64,000 bases of DNA from Bacteroidetes bacterium UBA5697 (GTDB taxonomy: Bacteria > Bacteroidota > Bacteroidia > B-17B0 > Aurantibacillaceae): contig DIHL01000005.1 of assembly GCA_002420145.1 (NCBI GenBank), forward strand, positions 24,406-88,405, in the 5' to 3' direction. The stretch's first letter is position 1. Every line of letters starts with the position of its first letter. A program made the position numbers and the translations under genes. Shown one piece after another: positions 17,088-23,790 of this stretch. The notes under the pieces were generated by a model that had not been told where the DNA came from, made no database searches, and saw only the letters and a list, made by a program, of their open reading frames with translations.

Positions 17088-17624
17088 GCTGGTTTTATAT
17101 TTATTTTTTACTGTATCAATTACCTTCGTTTTCCAACCGTTATTATAAAAATACATCTTTTTTATTGTTATAAAATCAAGGCCTCTTCTATATTGCTCTG
17201 ATATAATTACGGAATCATTTTTAATTACTGTACCATTAAAAAATAAAACAATTTCATTATAGCTGTCTTGTATAACACTTTTAGATATTGTGTCGCCAGC
17301 TAGTGAAATAAGAGCATTGTCATCCGCATTAAACAATATTATTCTGTTAGTTGTCTTTGCAATTAAGTTTATATATTTAGTAGAGTCTAAATTAGGTATA
17401 TAATAAGTGTCTTTTGTCACTTGGTCTTCTTGTCCGCACAAAGTATTTGAATGTGAATTATAAACAATAGTGTCACCGTTTTCAAATGGAACTGTAATGT
17501 TTTTACATATTTCCGTTTTTAGGTCTACCGGATTTTGTATGTTGTCAACGCATATTTTTGTCTTACAGTTTTGAGTGAATAAAACTATAAAAATCAGGAT
17601 GATTATATTTTTGAGTGTTGTCAT
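17082..17624 (-). CDS. Cassette gene 5: lipoprotein of unknown function
   Basis: The 180-residue protein has an N-terminal lipoprotein signal (IIILIFIVLFTQNC, lipobox TQNC). The mature part is beta-rich and contains ENGDTIVYNSHSN and DSTKYINLIAKTTN; no family is recognised. The stop codon TAA is formed by the cassette end itself: the minus strand reads CAC TAA C across the GTTAGTGGC core at 17081-17089. The matching 5' end GCCACTAAC is at 17631-17639, a perfect complement seven bases before the ATG. Confidence 0.65.
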   Translation of the reverse strand: MTTLKNIIILIFIVLFTQNCKTKICVDNIQNPVDLKTEICKNITVPFENGDTIVYNSHSNTLCGQEDQVTKDTYYIPNLDSTKYINLIAKTTNRIILFNADDNALISLAGDTISKSVIQDSYNEIVLFFNGTVIKNDSVIISEQYRRGLDFITIKKMYFYNNGWKTKVIDTVKNKYKTSH

Positions 17625-17632
17625 AAACTTGC

Positions 17633-17792
17633 CACTAACGTTTTCGCGCTAAGCAAAGGTTTGATTTGAAACATTGTCTGCCGTAACGCTACTAACAAAG
17701 ATAAATGTTTAATGGACTTTTGCAAAAGCTTTAAGCCTGTGCTGAGCGCAGTCGAATCATCTGCCAAATAGATGTCTAAGCGTTTGTAATAA
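17633..17792 (-). repeat. attC-like inter-cassette site S5
   Basis: Runs from CACTAAC to GTAATAA, 160 bp; the right core is one base off GTTATAA. The left 80 bp is homologous to S2 (TTTTCGCGCTAAGCAA, ACATTGTCTGCCG, CGCTACT). It contains a GTGCTGAGCGCAGTCGAA segment of a type common in Bacteroidota intergenic repeats. Confidence 0.55.
17696..17726 (-). promoter_or_regulatory. Promoter inside S5 (TTTG-N19-TATCTTTG), drives cassette gene 5
   Basis: Minus-strand TTTG at 17726-17723 and TATCTTTG at 17703-17696, 19 bases apart. The ATG at 17624 is about 71 bases downstream. Confidence 0.7.
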
Positions 17793-17811
17793 GTTGCAGT
17801 GCGCACAATGC

Positions 17812-18291
17812 TTAATTAACTTTAGGTCTATGTCCCAAAGCATAGTGCTGCAGATAGTTTCTAAGTTCACTATTATTCGTGACCACTTTAATTTTGTGGT
17901 CAAGAAAAAATTCGCATAGTTTTTCGTCAATGCCTCTGTGTATTTGCACCATAAATTTTTTGTTTTTGGATTTTTGGAAAACTGTTAAAGTTGGACTGAA
18001 TCGATAAGTTATGGGTCTTGTCACAATCACTTTCTCTATATCTAAAAAATTAATTTCAAAGAGCTTCTCAATTCGCTTTGCATATTTATAGTAGATTATC
18101 GAGTCTTCATATATTACCATTCTATTATTGTCCACAAATTTTGACAGAATGAAAGGCGGCACAAAGTATATTAATATTTTAAAAATTATATTAATGTCAG
18201 CTTCATAGTAGAATGGAATGAAAATGAAAGAAATTCCATAAGCTAAGAACCAGTTATTAGTTTCAAATTGAAATTTGATTTTTTTTGTCAT
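17812..18291 (-). CDS. Cassette gene 6: small membrane protein of unknown function
   Basis: The start is set at the ATG at 18291 (MTKKIKFQFETNNWFLAYG), giving 159 residues; a longer frame to 18354 runs into the repeat. Two hydrophobic helices (about 15-30 and 35-55) precede a roughly 100-residue beta-rich domain (MVIYEDSIIYYKYAKRIEKL). That domain loosely resembles bacterial PH-like membrane proteins. The cassette ends are the weakest pair: GTAATAAGTTGCAG (17786-17799) against the complement of CTATTACTTATAAC (18317-18330). Confidence 0.6.
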   Translation of the reverse strand: MTKKIKFQFETNNWFLAYGISFIFIPFYYEADINIIFKILIYFVPPFILSKFVDNNRMVIYEDSIIYYKYAKRIEKLFEINFLDIEKVIVTRPITYRFSPTLTVFQKSKNKKFMVQIHRGIDEKLCEFFLDHKIKVVTNNSELRNYLQHYALGHRPKVN

Positions 18292-18323
18292 TTTTGTTTT
18301 ACAAGTTTCGCTCGACCTATTAC

Positions 18324-18491
18324 TTATAACGTTTTCGCGGTTTGCTTCGGCCATTTTAAAACCGTTGTCTACCGAAATGTTTGTTTAAAGATAAATGTTT
18401 AGTAGCCATTTGCAAAATGAAAAAATTGTCTGCCGAAACTTTTGCAAATGCCCCAGATGTCTGCAAGGCTGGAGCGAACCGTGTGTTATAC
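18324..18491 (-). repeat. attC-like inter-cassette site S6
   Basis: Runs from TTATAAC to GTTATAC, 168 bp. It has the clearest arm pairing of all sites. The left arm is CGCGGTTTGCTTCGGCC. The reverse complement of the right arm GGCTGGAGCGAACCGT matches it at 12 of 16 positions. A folded single strand would give a long imperfect hairpin of attC type. Confidence 0.6.
18386..18416 (-). promoter_or_regulatory. Promoter inside S6 (TTTG-N19-TATCTTTA), drives cassette gene 6
   Basis: Minus-strand TTTG at 18416-18413 and TATCTTTA at 18393-18386, spacing 19. The ATG at 18291 is about 94 bases downstream. Confidence 0.6.
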
Positions 18492-19148
18492 CCAGTTGCT
18501 TATATTATTCTTTCTTAATTCTACACTTTCAAGAATGTCTGGATTGAAACTGAGTCCGGAAAATTTAGCATTGTCAAACCAAGTCAAAATTTCAGCGGCT
18601 TGTTTTTTGTCATTTAGAAACACACAGAAGTCATAAATTAAAGGTGTTTGATAGAAGAGATTTTTTTCTTTTATAGTATTTATAGAAGTTTGAAAGTCGG
18701 AATATGAGTCTAAGTACTTTAACCCATAATTGTTAATGTTATTTTTTAGTACATCAATTATTTTAACATTGTCTGTTTGTGCCAAGTCATACCATAAACT
18801 TGAGGTAAAATCATTTGACCAATTTGGTATGTCGCGGCCATATTTCACCGACGCAACTGCTTCGTTAATTATTGATTTGTTATATTTTTCTAAATGCCAA
18901 GTTTTATAAGATTTAAAAGAAATGTGGAAACTTATGTCAAATGCAGCCGTTACATTACCTGAATTATGGAGGTTTTTTTGAAAATGGATTGTTTGTTCAA
19001 GTTGCCCTAAAGTTCGAATTAATGACAGAGGTGATTTTTTTAGCTTGAACCCTTTGTTCTTTAAGTCAGGATAAATGTACTCCTCAATAATTTTGTGGAT
19101 TCTATCTCCAGGCTTTAGGTCGGCATATAAAAAAACTCTTTCTAGCAT
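18486..19148 (-). CDS. Cassette gene 7: DUF4304-like protein
   Basis: The 220-residue soluble protein opens with an N-terminal domain resembling DUF4304 (IIEEYIYPDLKNKGFKLKKSPLSL, then TIHFQKNLHNSGNVTAAFDI). I recall that family as frequent among immunity and mobile-element cargo genes. The stop TAA lies in the cassette end: minus-strand GTA TAA C at GTTATACCCAGTTGCT (18485-18500). The other end, AGCAATTGGGTATAAC (19167-19182), is complementary at 15 of 16 positions. It is the first unit of the array. No consensus promoter was seen upstream. Confidence 0.65.
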   Translation of the reverse strand: MLERVFLYADLKPGDRIHKIIEEYIYPDLKNKGFKLKKSPLSLIRTLGQLEQTIHFQKNLHNSGNVTAAFDISFHISFKSYKTWHLEKYNKSIINEAVASVKYGRDIPNWSNDFTSSLWYDLAQTDNVKIIDVLKNNINNYGLKYLDSYSDFQTSINTIKEKNLFYQTPLIYDFCVFLNDKKQAAEILTWFDNAKFSGLSFNPDILESVELRKNNISNWV

Positions 19149-19260
19149 TGTATTTGTCTCTTTTTCAGCAATTGGGTATAACTACTCGCTAAGTACTACT
19201 AATCCGTTTGTAATTTTCACAAATGATAGTAATTAATGCAAGCGTATACCAAATATAATA

Positions 19261-19292
19261 AAAAAGCTGCATCTTTTAAATGCAGCTTTTTT
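19261..19292. terminator. Bidirectional intrinsic terminator between the array and rny
   Basis: AAAAAGCTGCAT and ATGCAGCTTTTTT form a 12-pair stem with a short loop and have A/T runs on both sides. It can end rny transcripts on the minus strand and shields rny from the opposite direction. Confidence 0.8.
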
Positions 19293-19301
19293 GCTTTGTT
19301 G

Positions 19302-19356
19302 GTCATGCTGAACTTGTTTCAGCATCTCTGAGACCCTGAAACGAGTTCAGGGTGAC
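19302..19356. repeat. 55-bp REP-like imperfect palindrome, copy 2
   Basis: Identical over 55 bases to the copy at 12109-12163. It lies two bases beyond the rny stop codon and just before the terminator hairpin. As with copy 1, this is the 3' untranslated region of a core gene. Confidence 0.85.
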
Positions 19357-19358
19357 TA

Positions 19359-20927
19359 TTACTTCGCGTATGCGGTAGCTCGTACTTCTCTAATTACTGT
19401 TACTTTAACTTGTCCTGGGTAAGTCATCTCCGTTTGAATTTTTTGAGAAATATCAAATGCTAATTGTTCTGATTGTTTATCATCTACTTTATCAGCTGAA
19501 ACTAATACACGTACCTCACGTCCTGCTTGAATAGCGTATGTTTTTTCTACACCATCATATCCTAATGCTAGTGCTTCTAAATCTTTTAAACGTTTCATGT
19601 ATTGCTCAGCAACTTCACGACGTGCACCAGGGCGCGCACCGCTAATAGCATCACATACTTGAACAATTGGAGAATATAAAGTTGTCATCTCAATTTCATC
19701 GTGATGCGCTCCAATAGCATTACATACTTCTGGTTTCTCTTTATATTTTTCTGCCAACTTCATACCCAAAATTGCATGTGGTAATTCTGGTTCTTCATCA
19801 GGCACTTTTCCAATATCATGTAATAAACCAGCACGCTTCGCAATCTTAGGATTTAATCCCATTTCGCTAGCCATAATCGCACAAAGGTTTGCTACCTCGC
19901 GGCTGTGTTGTAATAAGTTTTGTCCGTAAGACGAACGGTATTTCATACGTCCTACCATTCTAATTAATTCTGGATGTAAACCATGAATTCCTAAGTCGAT
20001 ACACGTACGTTTACCAGTTTCCACAATTTCTTCATCAATCATTTTTTTAGTCTTCTCCACAATCTCTTCAATACGAGCTGGGTGAATACGACCATCTGTT
20101 ACTAATTGATGTAAGGATAAACGACAAATTTCTCTTCTGATTGAATCAAAGCAAGATAATGTAATTGCATCTGGAGTATCATCTACAATAACCTCTACAC
20201 CTGTAGCGGCTTCTAAAGCACGGATATTACGTCCTTCACGACCAATAATACGTCCTTTAATTTCATCACTTTCGATATGGAAAACCGTTACTGAATTTTC
20301 AATAGCTGTTTCCGTTGCTAAACGTTGAATAGATTGAATGATGATTTTCTTTGCTTCTTTATTCGCATTGATTTTTGCTTCATCCATTGTATCTTTAATA
20401 AAAGCCATCGCTTCGGTTTTAGCCTCTGCTTTCACGCTTTCAATTAATTGAGCTTTTGCTTCATCAGCACTTAAGCCCGATACTTTTTCTAATAACTCTA
20501 CTTGCTTGCGGTGAGATTTTTCAATCTCTTCGCTTTTCTTTTTATACAATTCAACTTGAGAGTTTAATTGTGTTTTTTGACTCTCTAATTCTTTATCTTT
20601 TCTAGTCGCTTCTTCTACTTTTTTAGCTAATTCACTTTCGCGTTGTTTAGCTTTGTTTTCTAACTGAGCTAAATGTTGGTTACGTTCGTTAACTGCTTTA
20701 TCGTGTTCTGCTTTTAATTGTAAGAACTTTTCTTTGGCTTGTAAAATCTTTTCTTGTTTTAAGCTTTCGGCTTTCACTTCGGCTTCTTTTACTAGATTTT
20801 CTTTTGCTTGAACGCTACTTTGATTCAGTCGGGAGTTGGCAATCACAAAACCCGCAACTACGCCGGCAATTAATGCTACGGCAATAAATATAATGGCTAA
20901 TACACTCATAATTTTTGTTTGTCGCAC
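19359..20927 (-). CDS. rny: Ribonuclease Y
   Basis: The 522-residue protein has the full RNase Y layout. There is an N-terminal membrane helix (about 8-30, LAIIFIAVALIAGVVAGFVI) and a long coiled coil to about residue 200. The KH domain has GRIIGREGRNIRALE, and the HD domain has HSREVAN, LLHDIGKVPDE and GAHHDE metal ligands. RNase Y is a membrane-bound endonuclease that starts mRNA decay. The Met at 20909 (MSVLAII) could be the true start. It lies downstream of zapA but beyond a terminator. Confidence 0.96.
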   Translation of the reverse strand: MRQTKIMSVLAIIFIAVALIAGVVAGFVIANSRLNQSSVQAKENLVKEAEVKAESLKQEKILQAKEKFLQLKAEHDKAVNERNQHLAQLENKAKQRESELAKKVEEATRKDKELESQKTQLNSQVELYKKKSEEIEKSHRKQVELLEKVSGLSADEAKAQLIESVKAEAKTEAMAFIKDTMDEAKINANKEAKKIIIQSIQRLATETAIENSVTVFHIESDEIKGRIIGREGRNIRALEAATGVEVIVDDTPDAITLSCFDSIRREICRLSLHQLVTDGRIHPARIEEIVEKTKKMIDEEIVETGKRTCIDLGIHGLHPELIRMVGRMKYRSSYGQNLLQHSREVANLCAIMASEMGLNPKIAKRAGLLHDIGKVPDEEPELPHAILGMKLAEKYKEKPEVCNAIGAHHDEIEMTTLYSPIVQVCDAISGARPGARREVAEQYMKRLKDLEALALGYDGVEKTYAIQAGREVRVLVSADKVDDKQSEQLAFDISQKIQTEMTYPGQVKVTVIREVRATAYAK

Positions 20928-20981
20928 ATTGTTTATATTACTTAATCAAATGCTTAGGGCGACTATCCAAACATTTCATTA

Positions 20982-21024
20982 ATAAAAAACGCACAAACGT
21001 TGAATTTCTTCAAAATTTGTGCGT
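20982..21024 (-). terminator. Terminator after zapA
   Basis: On the minus strand ACGCACAAA (21024-21016) pairs perfectly with TTTGTGCGT (20997-20989) and is followed by TTTTTT. It separates the coiled-coil/zapA transcript from rny. Confidence 0.75.
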
Positions 21025-21055
21025 CAAAAAGGGTCTATTTAAAGACGTTATATGT

Positions 21056-21364
21056 TTATTCTTCTGTTTTTTGTATGTTATCTTTATGTTGAACCAACAT
21101 TTGTTCTACATCTTCTAACACCAATTTTAGAGTGCTTAACTCTTTCTCGGCTTGGCTTTTTTCTTTTGCTAATTGGCTAACCAATTGTAAAGCAACCATG
21201 GCCATCACATCTTTTTTATCTTTTACTCCGTAGTTTCTTTCGAACTCCGAAATTTTCTGATTTATTAGTTCAACTGCCTGTTTAACGTTGCTTTCGTCCT
21301 CACTTTTAATTTTCAGCGTATATAAACCGCCGGCAATTTCTACTTTTACACTTACATCGCTCAT
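21056..21364 (-). CDS. zapA: Cell division protein ZapA
   Basis: The 102-residue protein begins with the small beta-hairpin head (VKVEIAGGLYTLKIKSEDE). It continues as helices ending in a coiled coil (VMAMVALQLVSQLAKEKSQAEKEL). ZapA binds FtsZ filaments and crosslinks them in the Z ring. The gene lies 21 bp downstream of the large coiled-coil gene at 21386 and should be in the same operon. In Bacteroidota zapA usually has a small coiled-coil gene directly before it. Confidence 0.9.
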   Translation of the reverse strand: MSDVSVKVEIAGGLYTLKIKSEDESNVKQAVELINQKISEFERNYGVKDKKDVMAMVALQLVSQLAKEKSQAEKELSTLKLVLEDVEQMLVQHKDNIQKTEE

Positions 21365-21385
21365 TAAACTAAGCTAATTTTCTTT

Positions 21386-23674
21386 TTAAGCACTCAACAG
21401 AGCTATACATTTATCAATTTCACGCACCAACTCATTTATTTGTTTCTTCATAACGGTCTTTTCAGAACTCACATTATTAGAACTTCCTGCTAATATAACA
21501 TTTTTTCTGTGATTATCCAATTCAGTTACGTCAATATTATGAGAATCAACATGTTGCGAAATAGAAGCAACTGTTTCGTTCATTTTTAACAATTGATTTG
21601 CCATTTCTTCCTTCTCATTTAACAAGCTTAAACGCTCATCACTTAAAATGTCGATTTGTTTGAATAAACGATCAATAAATGCATCTTGCTCATCCACTTT
21701 AGTAACAGATTTTAAGTTGTTAATCTCTGATTGGTAACCAGAAATAGATTCGCTTAATTCAGAAATTTGAGCATTTAAACTAATTACAGATGATTTATAT
21801 CCAGCTAACTGATTTTCTAATTCTGTTTTAGCAGTCATTAATGAATTTAATTCTCCTTGTAAAGATGAACTAGATTCACTTACTTCTAAAGCAGATTTTA
21901 ATTCACTACGAACATTATCTAATTCTGTTTTTAATAAATCAAGCTCTGTTTGTAGAGCCATGTTATTAGCAGATAAGGTAGTGATTTCGTAGTTTTTGCT
22001 ATTTAATGTTTCTTTTAAGTCAGCAGCTTTGCCTTCTGTTACTGATTTCAATTCAGATAATTCTGTTTGAACTAATTGTAACTCAGCTTCAGTAGCTTCT
22101 AATTTATCAGCAGTTGCGTCAATTTCAGTAATTAAAGACGTATTCTCCGCTAATAGTTTATTAAACTCTACATCTTTACTTTGTAATAATTGAGAGTTAG
22201 AAACTTCTAATTCAGATTTAAAGTTTTCAAAATTTTCTTTCTCTGTCGTGAAAGAAACAGATAATACATTAAATTGATCTTGTAACTCGTTATAAGAATT
22301 AGTTAAGCTCGTTATTTGATTGATTTTTTCTTCAACCGAAGCAGTTAATTCAGAAATACTAGAATCTTTAGCAGAGATGATAGATTCAAATTCAGCAATT
22401 TTAGAATTTAAAGCACCAACTTGCTCATCAATACTTGATAACTGAGATGTTTTGTAAGCGTCAAATTCTCCAGATAATGAATTGTAGCTATCAATATGTT
22501 TACTGATTTGTTCTGCCTTACTTTCAATATCTTTGGTTAATTCATCAATCTTGGTATTTTGTTCATCAATAAAATATACCATCTCTCTGATTTTTTCTTT
22601 AAAGTGTTCGTTTTCCACAACCACTTTATTCATGTTATCAGATAATAATAAATTTTTTGTCTCATACTCTGCTTTTACTGATTCTACTAATGAACCAGAA
22701 GAGCTAGATGTATTTAATAATTCGTTTTCGTAAAATGCTTTTAACTCATTTTCTTTTTGAGTATACGATTGATTTAATGATTCAATGGTTGAACTCAACT
22801 CTGCTTCAAAGGCAATTTGTTTGTTTGATAATTCTGTATTTAAATCTGCAATTTTTGATTCATAAGAATCTACTAAATCAGATTTTTCAGCAGTATAAGC
22901 ACCAGTTAACGAAGAAATTTGGTTTTCGTAAGAAGATGTAATTTCTGTTTTCTCAATATTCCATTGGTGAGTTAAACCACTAATTTTTAATTCATATTCA
23001 GAAGTTAAATTAGAAATGGTTTCAGAGCTAGAGGCGGATAAAGACGCAATACGACTTTCAGATTCTTGTTTCACGGAGTCTAATTGAGCGTTAAAATCAG
23101 ATTTTAATTGTTCAATTTGTGATTCGTATGATGAAACTGTTTCTTGGTAAGTGGTGTTGTAAGTATTTGTTAAATCGTTAATCTTAGTTTCTAATTCAGT
23201 ACGGATACCGCTTTGTTGGTAAGATGTATTTGATTTTAATTCCGTTAATTGAGCTTCGTATGATGATTTTAAATTCAAAATTTCCTCTTGAGAAGAAGTT
23301 TGTAATTCAATAATTTTTGATTCGTACTCAGATGAAATAGATGCTAATTGACCGTTTAACTCGTCAATTTTGCTCAACAAACCATTAATTTCATCTTGTT
23401 TTTCTTGTAATTGCTCGCGAATAGAGTTACGTAATTCTTTAAAAGAGTTTACTTCGCTTTTGTAGTTGGTGTTATCGCGTTCCATAACTACCAATTTGGT
23501 ATTTAAAACGTCGATAGACACTTGCAAACGTTTACAATCTTCATCACGTTGGATGAGTTGGTTACGATAATCGCTTAATGAACGTTTGATTTCATTATAC
23601 TCTTTTCGCAGCGCTAAATCGCTATCTAACACTTGTTGCAATTCTGATTTTATATTTTCTACGTTCATGCTCAA
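21386..23674 (-). CDS. Very long coiled-coil protein directly upstream of zapA
   Basis: The product is 762 residues, almost entirely heptad-like coiled coil. Internal repeats (SYESQIEQLKS, SYESKIADLN, SYENQISSLT types, about every 25-30 residues between 140 and 310) are rich in Ser, Glu, Leu and Asn. The last 30 residues (KTVMKKQINELVREIDKCIALLSA) resemble the end of a much shorter protein (about 95 residues) I recall before zapA in many Bacteroidota. No signal peptide or membrane helix is present. It is probably a cytoplasmic filament or division-associated protein; the function is inferred from position only. Confidence 0.8.
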   Translation of the reverse strand: MSMNVENIKSELQQVLDSDLALRKEYNEIKRSLSDYRNQLIQRDEDCKRLQVSIDVLNTKLVVMERDNTNYKSEVNSFKELRNSIREQLQEKQDEINGLLSKIDELNGQLASISSEYESKIIELQTSSQEEILNLKSSYEAQLTELKSNTSYQQSGIRTELETKINDLTNTYNTTYQETVSSYESQIEQLKSDFNAQLDSVKQESESRIASLSASSSETISNLTSEYELKISGLTHQWNIEKTEITSSYENQISSLTGAYTAEKSDLVDSYESKIADLNTELSNKQIAFEAELSSTIESLNQSYTQKENELKAFYENELLNTSSSSGSLVESVKAEYETKNLLLSDNMNKVVVENEHFKEKIREMVYFIDEQNTKIDELTKDIESKAEQISKHIDSYNSLSGEFDAYKTSQLSSIDEQVGALNSKIAEFESIISAKDSSISELTASVEEKINQITSLTNSYNELQDQFNVLSVSFTTEKENFENFKSELEVSNSQLLQSKDVEFNKLLAENTSLITEIDATADKLEATEAELQLVQTELSELKSVTEGKAADLKETLNSKNYEITTLSANNMALQTELDLLKTELDNVRSELKSALEVSESSSSLQGELNSLMTAKTELENQLAGYKSSVISLNAQISELSESISGYQSEINNLKSVTKVDEQDAFIDRLFKQIDILSDERLSLLNEKEEMANQLLKMNETVASISQHVDSHNIDVTELDNHRKNVILAGSSNNVSSEKTVMKKQINELVREIDKCIALLSA

Positions 23675-23790
23675 TAAACAGTTTGTTGTTGGTTAAAAAT
23701 AGACTTTAGGCGAACTCATTTTACGTAAGCCATTAACTTTACATCAACAACTCGTTGTTAATTAACTTCATACAATTTAACCTTGTCATA

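Larger units (their letters stand above)
13787..19182 (-). mobile_element. Array of seven gene cassettes with attC-like sites (integron-like, no integrase in window)
   Basis: Seven genes in a row, all on the minus strand, are each bracketed by their own complementary ends. These ends begin GTTA at the 3' side of the gene and end TAAC at its 5' side. For example, GTTAGTGGC (17081) pairs with GCCACTAAC (17631), and GTTATACCCAGTTGCT (18485) pairs with AGCAATTGGGTATAAC (19167). Between genes lie six related repeats of 160-210 bp. This is the geometry of integron cassettes, where both cassette ends come from one attC of the circular form. The array stops sharply on both sides in half sites. No intI or other recombinase gene lies in this window, so it would be classed as a cluster of attC-like sites lacking an integrase. 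The link to true integrons is inference. Confidence 0.6.

Noticed and set aside
17621..17806. 61-codon minus-strand frame
   Set aside because: It lies entirely in site S5 and matches the translation of S2; no independent evidence for a gene.
13787..19182. CRISPR array
   Set aside because: The repeats are 160-210 bp, few, diverged and separated by genes; no cas genes are present.
19183..19260. Full attC-like site or promoter upstream of cassette gene 7
   Set aside because: Only the half core TATAAC is present; no TTTG-N19-TAnnTTTR pair and no shared core were found.
20928..21055. Possible 6S RNA between zapA and rny
   Set aside because: The gap is only 128 bp and is explained by a strong zapA terminator; no 6S-like central bubble was visible.
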